A stretch of DNA of 64,000 nucleotides from JANJUB01 sp040081075 (GCA_040081075.1 JBEBHJ010000003.1:38355-102354); one strand, 5' to 3'. Numbered from the stretch's first letter, positions 1-9,579 are shown. Notes: generated from the letters alone by a model not told the origin. Program-made: numbers and translations.

Positions 1-211
1 GAGCAGCAACAAATTGCCATACCAATCGTGATTGAAGCGAATAGCCACTTGCGGGGCCACTTGCCCGAAAAGTCGCCGCTTGCTCCGCTCTCTGACGTCG
101 CGTGTACCTCACTCATCTTTGGCTGCCTTCGCACTCGAAGGGGTTGGGTTTCCGCTATTAGAACTCGATCCACCAACTTTCATCCCTGAGGGATTATTAC
201 ACCGAGCCGAG

Positions 212-390
212 CCCATACGCGTATCGGGCCAACCCATACGCATACTGGGTCAAGTCTTACGCGTATTGGGTCAGCCAATACGCGTATTGGCTCAGGTCAT
301 ACGCGCATTGGGCCGGGTCATACCCGTATTGGGAGTGAGCATATGCGTGCATGATGAAGCCATACACGTATTAGGTCGAGTCCTACGTCA
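212..390. repeat. degenerate 21-bp tandem repeat with ATACGCGTAT core
   Basis: About eight units repeat every 21 bp. Most carry a TACGCGTATTGGG-like core; the best unit holds a perfect 16-bp palindrome, CCAATACGCGTATTGG, at 275-290. Units near the right end are more diverged. Because 21 is a multiple of three, every frame through the array gives a seven-residue repeat (for example IRVLGQ). I cannot tell whether it is a decayed minisatellite or an array of protein-binding sites. The rest of 1-562 shows nothing else that I can recognise. Confidence 0.8.
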
Positions 391-562
391 AGGCAATGAA
401 CCTCGCGAAAGGAGACGAGCGCGCAACGCCTCATCCAGAGGCTGTGCCTAGTCGGGTTATCCTCGCCTGCGATGCGCGGGCTGAAAGTGCAAACTGAAGC
501 AATCGTGTTCGGCTAGTGCCTCGGTGAGTGCAGACGGGCATGCACCAACTGGAACCGGCCCG

Positions 563-2200
563 TCAGGGCTCAGAACGGATCATCGACTGCCACACAGTGT
601 TAACTTCAGCCAAGTTGCTGGGGCGAAAACGTTCATCAATGACGAGAACGCTCGATGAGGTCCCCGATTGCAGCGCATCTGACCAAGGGGTCGCCTTTTT
701 CTCTAATTCTTTAAACAGGTCTTTTACCTTTTCTGCTTCGACTAGCCGACTGAATGCGAATGCATGGACATCAAGCGATATCGTGTGCTTCCGGAATACG
801 ATCTCAACGTGCTCGCCGTACTTTGCATCTGCATAGGGATTCGTCGGGTCCGCATCGGACATACGGGCAATTGCGAAATCAAATTTCAGCATGTTTGCCG
901 GGTCCTTCATGCAAGTCCGAAACAAGCTCTCATAGTGCGAGTGTGTTGTTACGTAAACATGCCCTTGAGCAGATTCATGTTGTGACCCATAGTTGACTGC
1001 GTGCTGCAGCAACAGGCTTTGATAATCAGACAAATCTGACGACGTGTGAAACACGAACAGGCGGTGGACAGGCTTACCCCTCTGATAACCAACGTAGTCG
1101 ACAATGTCTAAGGTGCCAGACTGATGACCATCGAGCCAGAAGCTTGAAACTTGGTCAATTGACACAGCCCAAGCCTCGCAACACTCCCGCAAGACGAGCC
1201 CAGAGTATGCAACGAGTGACTCCTGAACATCAACTTTAGCCTGCCCGTCTGAAACAAGCGTCTCAAGTCGCTCAAGATCTCTATGGATAATCCCAGCAGC
1301 TAAAACTGCCGTCGCACCTCGCAACTCGCTTGCTTGATCGCTAACGAGACGCCTGGCGAGGCTCAGGTCGTGCAGCGATCTTTGAGCATGGGCTGAGTGG
1401 CGCGGCCCTGCCACATTCAATCGCTTCAAGAGCCCGGACGCAACATCGGACTCAAAGATCATCGCCCACAGTACTCTCTTGCCGTTGGCGGTCATGTTCA
1501 CCAGTTTGTCGAGCGCTTCTTTGACCAGGTCCCGTTGGGCACCCAGATCAAGCATCAAGTTTATCCGCTCCTCTGGGTCAATGATGGCAAGCGCAAGATT
1601 CTTGATATCATCCCCTGCATGGGTCTGAACTCTGCCGCGCACCCGGGTGACAACACTCGAAAGCCGAGCGTCATCCGGTCCCGCGAACCCAAGGTCACCA
1701 AGAACCCACGAATTTTTGTAATAGAATATGTTACGTGCTGCAACGTCTCGGTGGTTCACATTTCGACCGTGAAGTCCCTCCAATCCTTTCAGCATCAGCG
1801 CGAGGTCGGATTCGTTAGCTGGCCTTGCGTTAGTAGCCGCTCCCGTCGAGTAAGCGAGGTAGTCGCAGGACCCTTGACAAAGAACCAGAAAGATGCAAGG
1901 CTCGCTCCTTCCATCATCGTGCTTGAGGAGCCCGATATTGGAATCAGTGCAGGGAATGATTCCATCCCCTTCCTGCAACCGGTGGTAAAAGATTTCCCGG
2001 AGATTGCTAACCAAGTCTTCCCCGGGAGCATTCTCATAGGTATAGACCTTCGCGATTTTGCCGGCGTGATCGCCCTTAAGGGACTTCTCGATGAGATGAA
2101 ACTGGGCAGCGCCGGCCGGTCGATTCGTGAACAGCTGATTTTCCAACTCGATGATGTTGTCGTCCCAACTTAGAATGTGCATTCTAAAATCATACACCAT
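563..2200 (-). CDS. protein kinase-like protein with unknown C-terminal domain
   Basis: A 545-residue protein with a kinase-type catalytic core. It has a KIAKVY segment that could hold the ATP-binding lysine, then HRDVAARN (the HRDxxxxN catalytic loop) and GDLGF in place of DFG. No clear glycine-rich loop is visible, so activity is uncertain. The last ~200 residues, including a tract after GTLDIVDYVGY, match nothing I recognise. The start is chosen from a GGGAGGT ribosome-binding site at about 2201-2207: ATG 2200 lies very close to it, and GTG 2197 would have better spacing. An in-frame ATG at 2266 is less likely. The gene follows the DUF1501 gene on the same strand after about 110 bp. Confidence 0.6.
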   Translation of the reverse strand: MVYDFRMHILSWDDNIIELENQLFTNRPAGAAQFHLIEKSLKGDHAGKIAKVYTYENAPGEDLVSNLREIFYHRLQEGDGIIPCTDSNIGLLKHDDGRSEPCIFLVLCQGSCDYLAYSTGAATNARPANESDLALMLKGLEGLHGRNVNHRDVAARNIFYYKNSWVLGDLGFAGPDDARLSSVVTRVRGRVQTHAGDDIKNLALAIIDPEERINLMLDLGAQRDLVKEALDKLVNMTANGKRVLWAMIFESDVASGLLKRLNVAGPRHSAHAQRSLHDLSLARRLVSDQASELRGATAVLAAGIIHRDLERLETLVSDGQAKVDVQESLVAYSGLVLRECCEAWAVSIDQVSSFWLDGHQSGTLDIVDYVGYQRGKPVHRLFVFHTSSDLSDYQSLLLQHAVNYGSQHESAQGHVYVTTHSHYESLFRTCMKDPANMLKFDFAIARMSDADPTNPYADAKYGEHVEIVFRKHTISLDVHAFAFSRLVEAEKVKDLFKELEKKATPWSDALQSGTSSSVLVIDERFRPSNLAEVNTVWQSMIRSEP

Positions 2201-2310
2201 TACCTCCCTTCGGGTCGGATAATCACTTGGACTTGGGCTAGGCCAGCGCGGGGCGCGTCGATACACGCATCAGCGTAGCAAATCACTTGCCTATGATGCT
2301 AGCGTGAGAG

Positions 2311-3711
2311 TCAAGCAATAATCCCGTTCACGATTTCGCCGTGAACGTCGGTTAAGCGATAATTCCGGCCGCCGTGGAAATACGTTAGCTTGGTGTGATC
2401 GATTCCTAACAAATGCAGCATGGTGGCGTGGAGGTCGTGGATGTGCACTTTATCTTTCACCGAGTAGAAGCCGTAGTCGTCGGTCTCGCCGTATTTGATC
2501 CCCGCCTTAACGCCGCCGCCGGCTAGGATCGTGGTGAAGCCGTGGGGGTTGTGGTCGCGGCCATCATCGCCTTGGGCAACCGGGGTTCGCCCAAACTCGC
2601 CGCTGATAATGACCAGCGTATCTTTGAGCATGCCGCGGGCCTTAAGATCCTTCAGCATTCCCGCGATGGGTTTGTCCACTTCGGCGGCGTTGCTGGCGTG
2701 ATCTTTGCGCAAGGATTCATGTTGGTCCCACTTATAGGAGTGCGTGACTTGCACAAACCTTACGCCCCGCTCCGAGAAGCGACGAGCGAGGAGGCATTGA
2801 TGCCCAAAACCGCGGGTTTTCGGATCATCCAGACCGTAAAGCTTCTTCGTTTCTTCACTCTCGCCCGAGATTTCTTGCAGTTCGGGCGCGGCCATCTGCA
2901 TGCGAAACGCCAACTCGAACGAGCTAATCCGCCCTTCCAAAGCCGGATCGGGTCCAAGGTGAGCCAACTGATCTCGGCTTAAGGTCTTGAGCAGTTCGAT
3001 CTCCAACTTCTGGGCATCCACTGGGGTTTCGCTGTTCTGGATGAACGGAATCTTCGCGTTTCCAGCATCAATGCTCGAGTTTCCAATCGGCGTACCCTGC
3101 GTGTAAGCAGGCAGAAACGCGGAACTCCAGTTGTTAACGCCGCCATGGCTTAGCGTTGGACAAATCGTGAGAAATCCGGGCAGGTTCTGGTTTTCGGTGC
3201 CCAAACCATAAGTGACCCACGAACCCATTGAGGGGCGCACGAAGGTATCGCTGCCCGTATGCAACTCAAGCAACGCTCCGCCGTGGCGCGAGTTCGAACC
3301 GTACATCGAGTTGACAAAGCACAAGTCGTCGACACAGCCTCCGACGTGGGGGAACAGATCGCTGACTTCGATGCCGCTTTCGCCGTAGTGTTTGAACTCC
3401 CACGGGCTTTTCAGTAGGTTCCCAGTTGGGCTCGAAACGATTCGGGGCATCTGTCCGGTAAAGGGTTTGCCATGGTCCCGGGTGAGCAGCGGTTTGGGAT
3501 CGAACGTATCAACCTGGCTCGGTCCCCCATGGAGGAACACAAAAATGACGCGCTTGGCTTTTGCCGGGTACATCGGCGACCTCGGGGCCAGCGGGTTCTG
3601 GGCATCGCGGGTTTGTTCCGCCGCCATCAGGCTCATCAGGGCGAGATTGCCAAACCCTAAGGCGGCCCCCTTCAAAAGGTCACGACGCGAGACGAAATCG
3701 TTATTCCACAT
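2311..3711 (-). CDS. DUF1501 family secreted protein (Tat signal)
   Basis: A 466-residue DUF1501 protein, a sulfatase/alkaline-phosphatase-like family common in Planctomycetota, Verrucomicrobiota and Armatimonadota. The N-terminus has a twin-arginine signal, SRRDLLKGAA, so export by Tat is likely; tatC lies in this window at 25748-26593. Family-typical stretches are VFLHGGPSQVDTFDPKP near the N-terminus and SGEFGRTP and HDLHATMLHLLG near the C-terminus. The chosen start overlaps the end of the upstream DUF1553 gene by 11 bases; ATG 3723 is an alternative. DUF1501 and DUF1553 genes are usually paired, as here. The substrate is unknown. Confidence 0.9.
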   Translation of the reverse strand: MWNNDFVSRRDLLKGAALGFGNLALMSLMAAEQTRDAQNPLAPRSPMYPAKAKRVIFVFLHGGPSQVDTFDPKPLLTRDHGKPFTGQMPRIVSSPTGNLLKSPWEFKHYGESGIEVSDLFPHVGGCVDDLCFVNSMYGSNSRHGGALLELHTGSDTFVRPSMGSWVTYGLGTENQNLPGFLTICPTLSHGGVNNWSSAFLPAYTQGTPIGNSSIDAGNAKIPFIQNSETPVDAQKLEIELLKTLSRDQLAHLGPDPALEGRISSFELAFRMQMAAPELQEISGESEETKKLYGLDDPKTRGFGHQCLLARRFSERGVRFVQVTHSYKWDQHESLRKDHASNAAEVDKPIAGMLKDLKARGMLKDTLVIISGEFGRTPVAQGDDGRDHNPHGFTTILAGGGVKAGIKYGETDDYGFYSVKDKVHIHDLHATMLHLLGIDHTKLTYFHGGRNYRLTDVHGEIVNGIIA

Positions 3712-6706
3712 AGATGAACTCATTGGCAGCGACGATAGACTTGCAAAGGCTTTGCCAAGCGCTGAATCGGGGGTCTTTTGCCTGGGCGTAGGCAAGTTGA
3801 AACTGGGCCAGATAGTTTAGCGATAAGGCCACTTCCGGTTCCGTGGCCGGACGGGCATAGCACGTCAGGTAAAGCTGCCGGATGCGCTGAGCATCAGTGA
3901 GATTTGGCGCCTTGAGAATATTTTCAGCTTGTGCCTTGGTCGAGCTCAAAACCACCGGACTATTCAGCATGAACAGGGCCTGAGGGGCGATGGTTGTGCT
4001 GGGCCGGTCCCCGTTCATCACACTTGGGTCGCCAAAATCGAAGGCGGTGTAAACATCGTAAAGTGCCGCGCGAATGACGGGCAAATACACGCCCCGCCGG
4101 GTGCTGCTGTAGTTCACACGATCCACCCCGTCGGTTCCGGTGACATAGGCACGGGGAGCGAAATCCATCAGTGAGCCGCCCATCTTTCGGTCCAGGGTTC
4201 CGGCCACGGCCAACAGGCTGTCTCGAATGGCCTCGGCCTCCAATCGTTTCCTGGGGAATCGCCAAAGCAGATGGTTATCGGGGTCCAACTCTGCCGCTTT
4301 CTTGTCGAATTGGCCGCTCATTTGGTAGGTGTTCGTCAGCATGAGACGCTTGTGGAGCTTCTTTAAACTCCACTTGTCTTCCTGAACGAACGTCAATGCC
4401 AACCAATCGAGCAACTCGGGGTGGGTGGGCAAGTCTCCAAGCGCACCAAAGTTATCAACCGAGCCAACCAACCCTCGGCCAAAACGCCAGCGCCAAACTC
4501 GATTGACAAAGACTCGAGCGGTCAGCGGATTCTTTGCGCTCGTGAGCCACTGCGCTAGCTCTAGACGACCACTTCTATCCGATGGCAAATTCGGTTGGTC
4601 TGGTTCCGAAACCACGGCTGGAAATCGGCGCGGGCTCTCCTCACCCAAAGTCAAATAGTTGCCCCGTAGGTGAACCTTGAGATTGGTCGGCTTGCCATCT
4701 TCCACGGCCATCGCAAGCGGCAACTTCGGCTTGGCTTTGTTCAGCTCTGCGATTTCCTCATCAAGTTTTTTCAGTTGGGATCTGGCGGGCTCATCAAGCA
4801 AGTGATCGAACTTCTCGGGAAGCTCAATCTTAATGTCAATTCCCTGCTTAACACGGTTGGCAACATCACGCACAACATCCGGAACGAGCTTGTTCTCATT
4901 CGCCAGGGATTGAAGCACTTCGGTTGGCGGCTGGCCGGGCCGGGCGATCAACAAAAGCTTATCAATATGCGGGAAGTAGCTTTCGCGCTCTAGCTTGATC
5001 GTGTTCTTGCCCGCATTCAGCACGAAGATTCCCTCGGCAAACCACTTCTGATGCTGAGGGTCGAATCCACCAGAGATGTTTCCGGCGGCATTGCCCAAGA
5101 CTACCGAGCCGTTAGCGTAGACCTTGATTGGCCGAGAATCGTTTGAGGCGTACCGCAAATCGAGTTGGTAGGGTCCGGCCTTTGGCACCGTGATTTCGTA
5201 TTCGGCCCGGTTGGGATATTCCTCGCGGTTCACCAAAACCCCGATGTCCTTGCCAAATCCATCCTTCTGTTTCGACACATTTCCGGATGTGTAGTCCTCC
5301 GCTTCGACCACAATCGCCCCAGGTGGCGGACTTCCGGCGGGCGACCCAATGGCGGCTTTAAGGTCAGTCTTCCCTTTTTCGAGTTCGATCACTTGCCTCG
5401 CGACCTTCTCATAAGCAGGAGCCATGGGACGGAGCCTTTCCAATAGGACCTTCGAGGCCGTCTCTCGAGTTTTGGTGGCCTCCTCTGATTTCTTCTTAAC
5501 TTGCTCAGTAATCGTCTTAAACTTTTCTTGCTCTTCCTTAGGCCCAATCGGGCGCTCGACCCAATCTGCAACAACCCTAAAGTTGTTCATCGTTTTGGTG
5601 GACTTCAGGATGCCCGCCATTGCGTAATAATCCTTCGCGCTGATGGGGTCAAACTTGTGATCGTGGCATCGGGCGCATCCCACCGTTAGGCCAAGGAATG
5701 CTTTGCTCAGGGTGTCCACCTGCTCGTCAATGATGTCCATCTCTTGCTTGACGGGATCATCTTCGGCGAGCATTTTCGCTCCAAGCGCCAGGTAGCCAGT
5801 CGCGATGATCTCGTTGTCACCCGCACCTGGGAGCAAATCACCGGCGAGCTGCTCGTGAATAAACCGATCAATCGGCTTGTCGGCATTAAATGCCCCAATC
5901 ACCCAGTCGCGATATCGCCATGCGTTCGGAAAAACGAGGTTCTCATCCAGGCCGTTTGAATCCGCGTAACGCGCAACATCCAGCCAATGCCGACCCCACC
6001 GCTCGCCGTATGCGGGCGAAGCGAGCAAGCGATCCAATACTCGCTCGAAGGCTCCAGGTTGCCTATCGGCAAGGAAGGCGTCTACTTCTTGTGGCGTAGG
6101 CGGCAGGCCCGTAAGATCAAGTGTTGCCCGGCGAACCAGCGTTCGGGGGTCTGCGGGCGGCGCCGGTTTCAGTCCGTTAGCCTCAAGTTTAGCTAAGACA
6201 AAGGTGTCAAGCGGATTTTTCGCCCAGCCGCGTGCCTTGACTTTTGGCAGCTTCGGCATCTTAGGCGGGACAAACGCCCAGAAGGGACCCTTTGCAGTGG
6301 TGGCTGGCTTCGCCGCTGGCCATGGGGCGCCGGCTTTGGCCCAACTCTTCATTGCCGTGAGTTCGTCGATCGGTAACTTACCCGCGGGCGGCATTTTTAC
6401 ATCGCCGGTATAAGAGATTGCGTCAAAAACTTTTTGAGCGGTTTCGGCCGAGATTGGCTTATCCAACCGGAGATCGGCACTTTGCTGATCAGGTCCATGA
6501 CAGACAACGCATTTGGCTTCGAGTGTCGGTCGCACTTTGGACTCAAAAAGGGCCAAGTCCTTGCCCGTCAGTTGTTTTTGCGCCGTGGGTGGGCTCGCTT
6601 GGGCTCCGAAGACCACGATAAGCAGGCTTGCGGCAAGGAACAGCCTTCTCACAAGGATATTGCTGGTAGCTGAGAAAATTTCCTTGCGTTCCTTCCCCGA
6701 AAGCAT
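3701..6706 (-). CDS. DUF1549/DUF1553 (PSD1) cytochrome c-type protein with CBM-like insert
   Basis: A 1001-residue exported protein. A signal peptide is followed by a haem-binding CVVCH at residues 66-70 (planctomycete cytochrome C domain), a DUF1549 domain with a second CARCH motif near residue 344, a charged coiled-coil-like stretch at ~385-450, a CBM6/35-like beta domain at ~465-595 (IVVEAEDY start) and a C-terminal DUF1553 domain. The start at 6706 is preferred over an upstream in-frame ATG because it directly precedes the signal peptide and has a TATACT -10 box six bases upstream. It is the first gene of a DUF1553-DUF1501 operon. The family is thought to take part in degrading complex substrates in the periplasm; that role is inferred. 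Confidence 0.88.
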   Translation of the reverse strand: MLSGKERKEIFSATSNILVRRLFLAASLLIVVFGAQASPPTAQKQLTGKDLALFESKVRPTLEAKCVVCHGPDQQSADLRLDKPISAETAQKVFDAISYTGDVKMPPAGKLPIDELTAMKSWAKAGAPWPAAKPATTAKGPFWAFVPPKMPKLPKVKARGWAKNPLDTFVLAKLEANGLKPAPPADPRTLVRRATLDLTGLPPTPQEVDAFLADRQPGAFERVLDRLLASPAYGERWGRHWLDVARYADSNGLDENLVFPNAWRYRDWVIGAFNADKPIDRFIHEQLAGDLLPGAGDNEIIATGYLALGAKMLAEDDPVKQEMDIIDEQVDTLSKAFLGLTVGCARCHDHKFDPISAKDYYAMAGILKSTKTMNNFRVVADWVERPIGPKEEQEKFKTITEQVKKKSEEATKTRETASKVLLERLRPMAPAYEKVARQVIELEKGKTDLKAAIGSPAGSPPPGAIVVEAEDYTSGNVSKQKDGFGKDIGVLVNREEYPNRAEYEITVPKAGPYQLDLRYASNDSRPIKVYANGSVVLGNAAGNISGGFDPQHQKWFAEGIFVLNAGKNTIKLERESYFPHIDKLLLIARPGQPPTEVLQSLANENKLVPDVVRDVANRVKQGIDIKIELPEKFDHLLDEPARSQLKKLDEEIAELNKAKPKLPLAMAVEDGKPTNLKVHLRGNYLTLGEESPRRFPAVVSEPDQPNLPSDRSGRLELAQWLTSAKNPLTARVFVNRVWRWRFGRGLVGSVDNFGALGDLPTHPELLDWLALTFVQEDKWSLKKLHKRLMLTNTYQMSGQFDKKAAELDPDNHLLWRFPRKRLEAEAIRDSLLAVAGTLDRKMGGSLMDFAPRAYVTGTDGVDRVNYSSTRRGVYLPVIRAALYDVYTAFDFGDPSVMNGDRPSTTIAPQALFMLNSPVVLSSTKAQAENILKAPNLTDAQRIRQLYLTCYARPATEPEVALSLNYLAQFQLAYAQAKDPRFSAWQSLCKSIVAANEFIYVE

Positions 6707-6712
6707 TCTGAC

Positions 6713-6742
6713 AGTATACGCATCAGGCTTCAGTTTTGGCAA
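6713..6742 (-). promoter_or_regulatory. candidate promoter for the DUF1553 operon (leaderless)
   Basis: On the minus strand TTGCCA (6742-6737) is followed after 18 bp by TATACT (6718-6713), which ends six bases before the ATG at 6706. Transcription would start at or next to the start codon. This is sequence inference only. Confidence 0.5.
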
Positions 6743-6764
6743 GTTCGGTAAATGCGCTAGTACA

Positions 6765-8423
6765 ATGAACGAACCTGTGAAAAGACGCTGGAAGTTCTCC
6801 TCAAAGGTAAGCGTCGTGGCAGCAACTGTGTCCCTTTCAGTGCCAGCCCTCGCTGGCGGCCCGTTGCGCGTCTTCATTTTCGCGGGGCAATCGAACATGG
6901 TTGGCTCAGATTCGAACGCGGCTGATGTGCAACGCTACCCTCCCTTTGTGGGATTAGACTTGCCGCAACCAAATGTGTTGTACTCCTACAACTTGGGCCG
7001 CGAGGAAAAGCGTACGTCCAACGGTTGGATATCACTCCAGCCCGTCGACAAGGTTATTGGACCCGAACTCAGTTTTGCGAGGAAGGTATCTCAAGTCACT
7101 AAGGACCCCATTGCGATTATCAAGTGTGCGGCCGGCGGCACGACCCTGGGTGGCGACTGGAACCCTGATTCGCCAAGTGGATTCAAGCTGTATCCCATTG
7201 CCCTCCAACTCGTGAGGTCTTCTCTCGCCGACCTAGACCAACGAAAGGTTCCTTACAAGGTTGAAGGATTCATGTGGCATCAGGGCGAGAACGACATGTT
7301 TAGCCGAGAATTCAAGCCGCTGTATGGACAAAACTTGAAGAATTTTCTGGCCAAGTGGCGGCGCGATTTGAACTTGCCTAAGCTAAGGTTCTATATCGGG
7401 GAGTTGAGCACAAAAACGATCTGGGGAATGGACAATCGCGAGAACATGGACGCGATTCGGAAGGGGCAAATGGAGGTTACTGAAGCCGACCCGCTGGCAG
7501 ACTACGTTCCGACCTCTCACAACGCGGTGGAGATTGGTGGCGGGGCCGGATTGCACTATCACTACGGAACCCTAGGGCAATTAGAGCACGGCGCGAACTA
7601 CGCCGACGCCTATTTGGCCGCTGTTGGCAAAAGCAAAGCACGAACCAGGCGTTTCAAAGCTTGGCCCTATCCAAAGAGGAGCGCGATAAAGCTTTTTGTT
7701 CTGGCCGGTCACCGAAACATGGAGGGCGAACGGGCTTTTACCGCGGATTTGAGGGCGCTCACCCCATACAGGAATCTGGCGAACGACAACAACAAGATTG
7801 CCTTCAAATACAGTATCGGCGGTGGTCTTAAGACTTCGGCGGGTTGGGAACCCCTGGGTCCGGCCGGATTCCACGAGACGTTTGGGCCGGAGTTGAGCTT
7901 CGGCCAGACGCTTCAAAATCGAGTTGGGGGCAACATCGCCATTGCCAAGTTCACCCATAGCGGATCGCAAATTAATGATTGGACCCCGATTGGAACCTCA
8001 ACTCCGTATCGAAACCTCTACGCGAAGTTCATCGCTTTCATCCAGAACTCTATAACCGAGCTCAAATCCAAGGGGCACTCAGTCGAGTTGGCTGGCATTT
8101 ATTATCACGTCGGTGAAAATGATATGTCCTTCAGCCCCTATCGGCGAGAAGCGGCAAAGTGGCTGGAGGCGTTGATTTCGAAAAGTCGAGTGGACCTTGG
8201 CATGCCCTCTCTAAGGTGGTATGTTAGCCAGCAGCCACCTACCGACGATGCAAGTGTCAGCGGAATTGACTTCACTGCCAACCTGGAACACTTGGTGTCC
8301 GCCGACTCAGCCTGCGTGCACATTAAAGCCTTTGACTTGCCCAGCCAATCCGAGAACTTGGTTATTACGGCTGCTGGTATTGTTCGGCTGGGCGAACTGC
8401 TTGCCGAAAACTTCCGGCGTTAG
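6765..8423 (+). CDS. tandem SGNH / sialate O-acetylesterase-like protein
   Basis: A 552-residue secreted protein with a signal peptide (…VPALA) and two copies of the DUF303/CE6 SGNH esterase fold. The first copy has the nucleophile motif GQSNM at 41-45, WHQGEND near 170 and a histidine-containing GLHYHYG block. The second copy, from ~305, reads GHRNMEG where GQSNMEG is expected, and its C-terminal catalytic histidine block is replaced by SENLVITAAG. The second domain is therefore probably not catalytic. The start is set by the signal peptide and lies 58 bases from the divergent DUF1553 start. The 3' end overlaps the convergent DUF1232 gene by 59 bases. The family removes acetyl groups from carbohydrates. 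Confidence 0.85.
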   Translation: MNEPVKRRWKFSSKVSVVAATVSLSVPALAGGPLRVFIFAGQSNMVGSDSNAADVQRYPPFVGLDLPQPNVLYSYNLGREEKRTSNGWISLQPVDKVIGPELSFARKVSQVTKDPIAIIKCAAGGTTLGGDWNPDSPSGFKLYPIALQLVRSSLADLDQRKVPYKVEGFMWHQGENDMFSREFKPLYGQNLKNFLAKWRRDLNLPKLRFYIGELSTKTIWGMDNRENMDAIRKGQMEVTEADPLADYVPTSHNAVEIGGGAGLHYHYGTLGQLEHGANYADAYLAAVGKSKARTRRFKAWPYPKRSAIKLFVLAGHRNMEGERAFTADLRALTPYRNLANDNNKIAFKYSIGGGLKTSAGWEPLGPAGFHETFGPELSFGQTLQNRVGGNIAIAKFTHSGSQINDWTPIGTSTPYRNLYAKFIAFIQNSITELKSKGHSVELAGIYYHVGENDMSFSPYRREAAKWLEALISKSRVDLGMPSLRWYVSQQPPTDDASVSGIDFTANLEHLVSADSACVHIKAFDLPSQSENLVITAAGIVRLGELLAENFRR

Positions 8424-8634
8424 CTGACCTTCTTCGCTTCAAAATTTTGAGGGCGGCAACAATGCACATCAGGAGGACGATCGCATCGTCCGACCAGCCG
8501 AGCAGCGGAATCAAATCTGGGATCAAGTCAATCGGCGAGGCTCCGTAGAGCAATGCGATAAGAAGGGGTATGAAGCCCGAGCGGTTGGATCGTCGGCCTG
8601 CACCGGGAGGCAGAATGCGAACATTATTGTCCAT
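8365..8634 (-). CDS. DUF1232 (YkvA-like) small membrane protein
   Basis: An 89-residue protein with the DUF1232 signature YGASPIDLIPDLIPLLG followed by a hydrophobic segment and a basic tail (LKRRR). DUF1232 proteins are small membrane proteins of unknown function. The last 59 bases overlap the convergent esterase-like gene, so the C-terminal ~19 residues are encoded opposite that gene's 3' end. Confidence 0.8.
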   Translation of the reverse strand: MDNNVRILPPGAGRRSNRSGFIPLLIALLYGASPIDLIPDLIPLLGWSDDAIVLLMCIVAALKILKRRRSANAGSFRQAVRPAEQYQQP

Positions 8635-8708
8635 CTTCTCGTTTGACGACGGTTTTTGGGGCGATTAGTCCAGAGGACCCAGTTCGTGCCATAATCAGGG
8701 TCAATCGC

Positions 8709-8800
8709 GGAGTGGTGTCCGAGTGGTCGAAGGAGCGCGATTGGAAATCGTGTACTCGATGAAAGTCGAGTCGTGGGTTCGAATCCCACCCGCTCCGCCA
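8709..8800 (+). tRNA. tRNA-Ser(GGA)
   Basis: A class II tRNA with a 7-bp acceptor stem GGAGTGG/CCGCTCC, a long variable arm typical of serine tRNAs, the T-loop GGTTCGAATCC, discriminator G and an encoded CCA end. The anticodon stem CGCGA/TCGTG closes the loop TTGGAAA, giving anticodon GGA. It reads UCC and UCU codons. Confidence 0.96.
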
Positions 8801-8811
8801 GATGTTTCAAG

Positions 8812-9576
8812 TTAAGAGTTCGCAGCGGCTCTTGCGGCTCTCGCCGTTTGCTTGATCTCATTCCAAACAAACCTTCGACCGTCCGTTCGCGGCGTGGACT
8901 CGAGCCCTCCCCCCAGAATGTAGGCTCGCCGATCAATGTCGCTTGTGTTCGGGCCGGTGTAATGAAGCGTGCGGGAGGAGTGGAATGTCGCTCCACCGGG
9001 AGGTAATGGGCAACTCACCGCTCCTTGGGTGATGGCCCCCAAAACTTCAAGAGCATGGATTCTAGGGTCGCCTCCAATACTTTGATGCGGGAGCACTTCC
9101 AATCGGTGCGAGCCTGGTACAAACCACATGCAGCCATTCTCTTCGGTCGCTTCTTGCAACGGCACCCAGATTGAGACCGACTCGTAGTGTTTAGCCGGAT
9201 CCCAATAGGCTTCATCCTGGTGCCACGGAGTTTCGGCGCCGATTCGGGCAGGCTTAAAGATCATATGGCCGTCACCAAAATTTGCCATTGGCCCTAACAA
9301 CTGCATCACGCACATTTCCGCGTTGATCCACAACTGGCTCCGCTTTAACTCGGGAGCATATTTTGCCGGACCCAAAATTTGCGGGAGTTTCGCTTCCACG
9401 CCATCTTCGTCTGTTCCGGCGAGGTCAAACTGATCCCCATAGTCTCGACCAGCTTGAGCGGCGAACAAACGGTCGTAAACCTCTCGCATCCATTCCACTT
9501 CCTCAAGCGGCATGATGTTTGGAATCGAGAGATAGCCAAATTCTTGATAAAACGCAACTTGATCTTGGGTCAGCAC
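8812..9576 (-). CDS. phytanoyl-CoA dioxygenase (PhyH) family protein
   Basis: A 254-residue Fe(II)/2-oxoglutarate-dependent dioxygenase-like protein. The metal-binding HxD is in TPWHQDEAYWD, the distal histidine in SRTLHYTGPN, and the 2-oxoglutarate-binding arginine probably in DRRAYI. These are family-level assignments; the substrate cannot be read from sequence. It starts with GTG three bases after the stop of the upstream 112-residue gene, so the two form an operon. Confidence 0.88.
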   Translation of the reverse strand: MLTQDQVAFYQEFGYLSIPNIMPLEEVEWMREVYDRLFAAQAGRDYGDQFDLAGTDEDGVEAKLPQILGPAKYAPELKRSQLWINAEMCVMQLLGPMANFGDGHMIFKPARIGAETPWHQDEAYWDPAKHYESVSIWVPLQEATEENGCMWFVPGSHRLEVLPHQSIGGDPRIHALEVLGAITQGAVSCPLPPGGATFHSSRTLHYTGPNTSDIDRRAYILGGGLESTPRTDGRRFVWNEIKQTARAARAAANS

Positions 9577-9579
9577 TCT

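Noticed and set aside
32..451. 139-codon open frame with seven-residue repeats
   Set aside because: The repeat period of 21 bp keeps any frame open; the flanking residues look random, there is no ribosome-binding site, and the DNA palindromes explain the pattern better.
1397..2173. 258-codon plus-strand frame opposite the kinase-like gene
   Set aside because: It is antisense to a gene with clear kinase motifs and shows no domain of its own.
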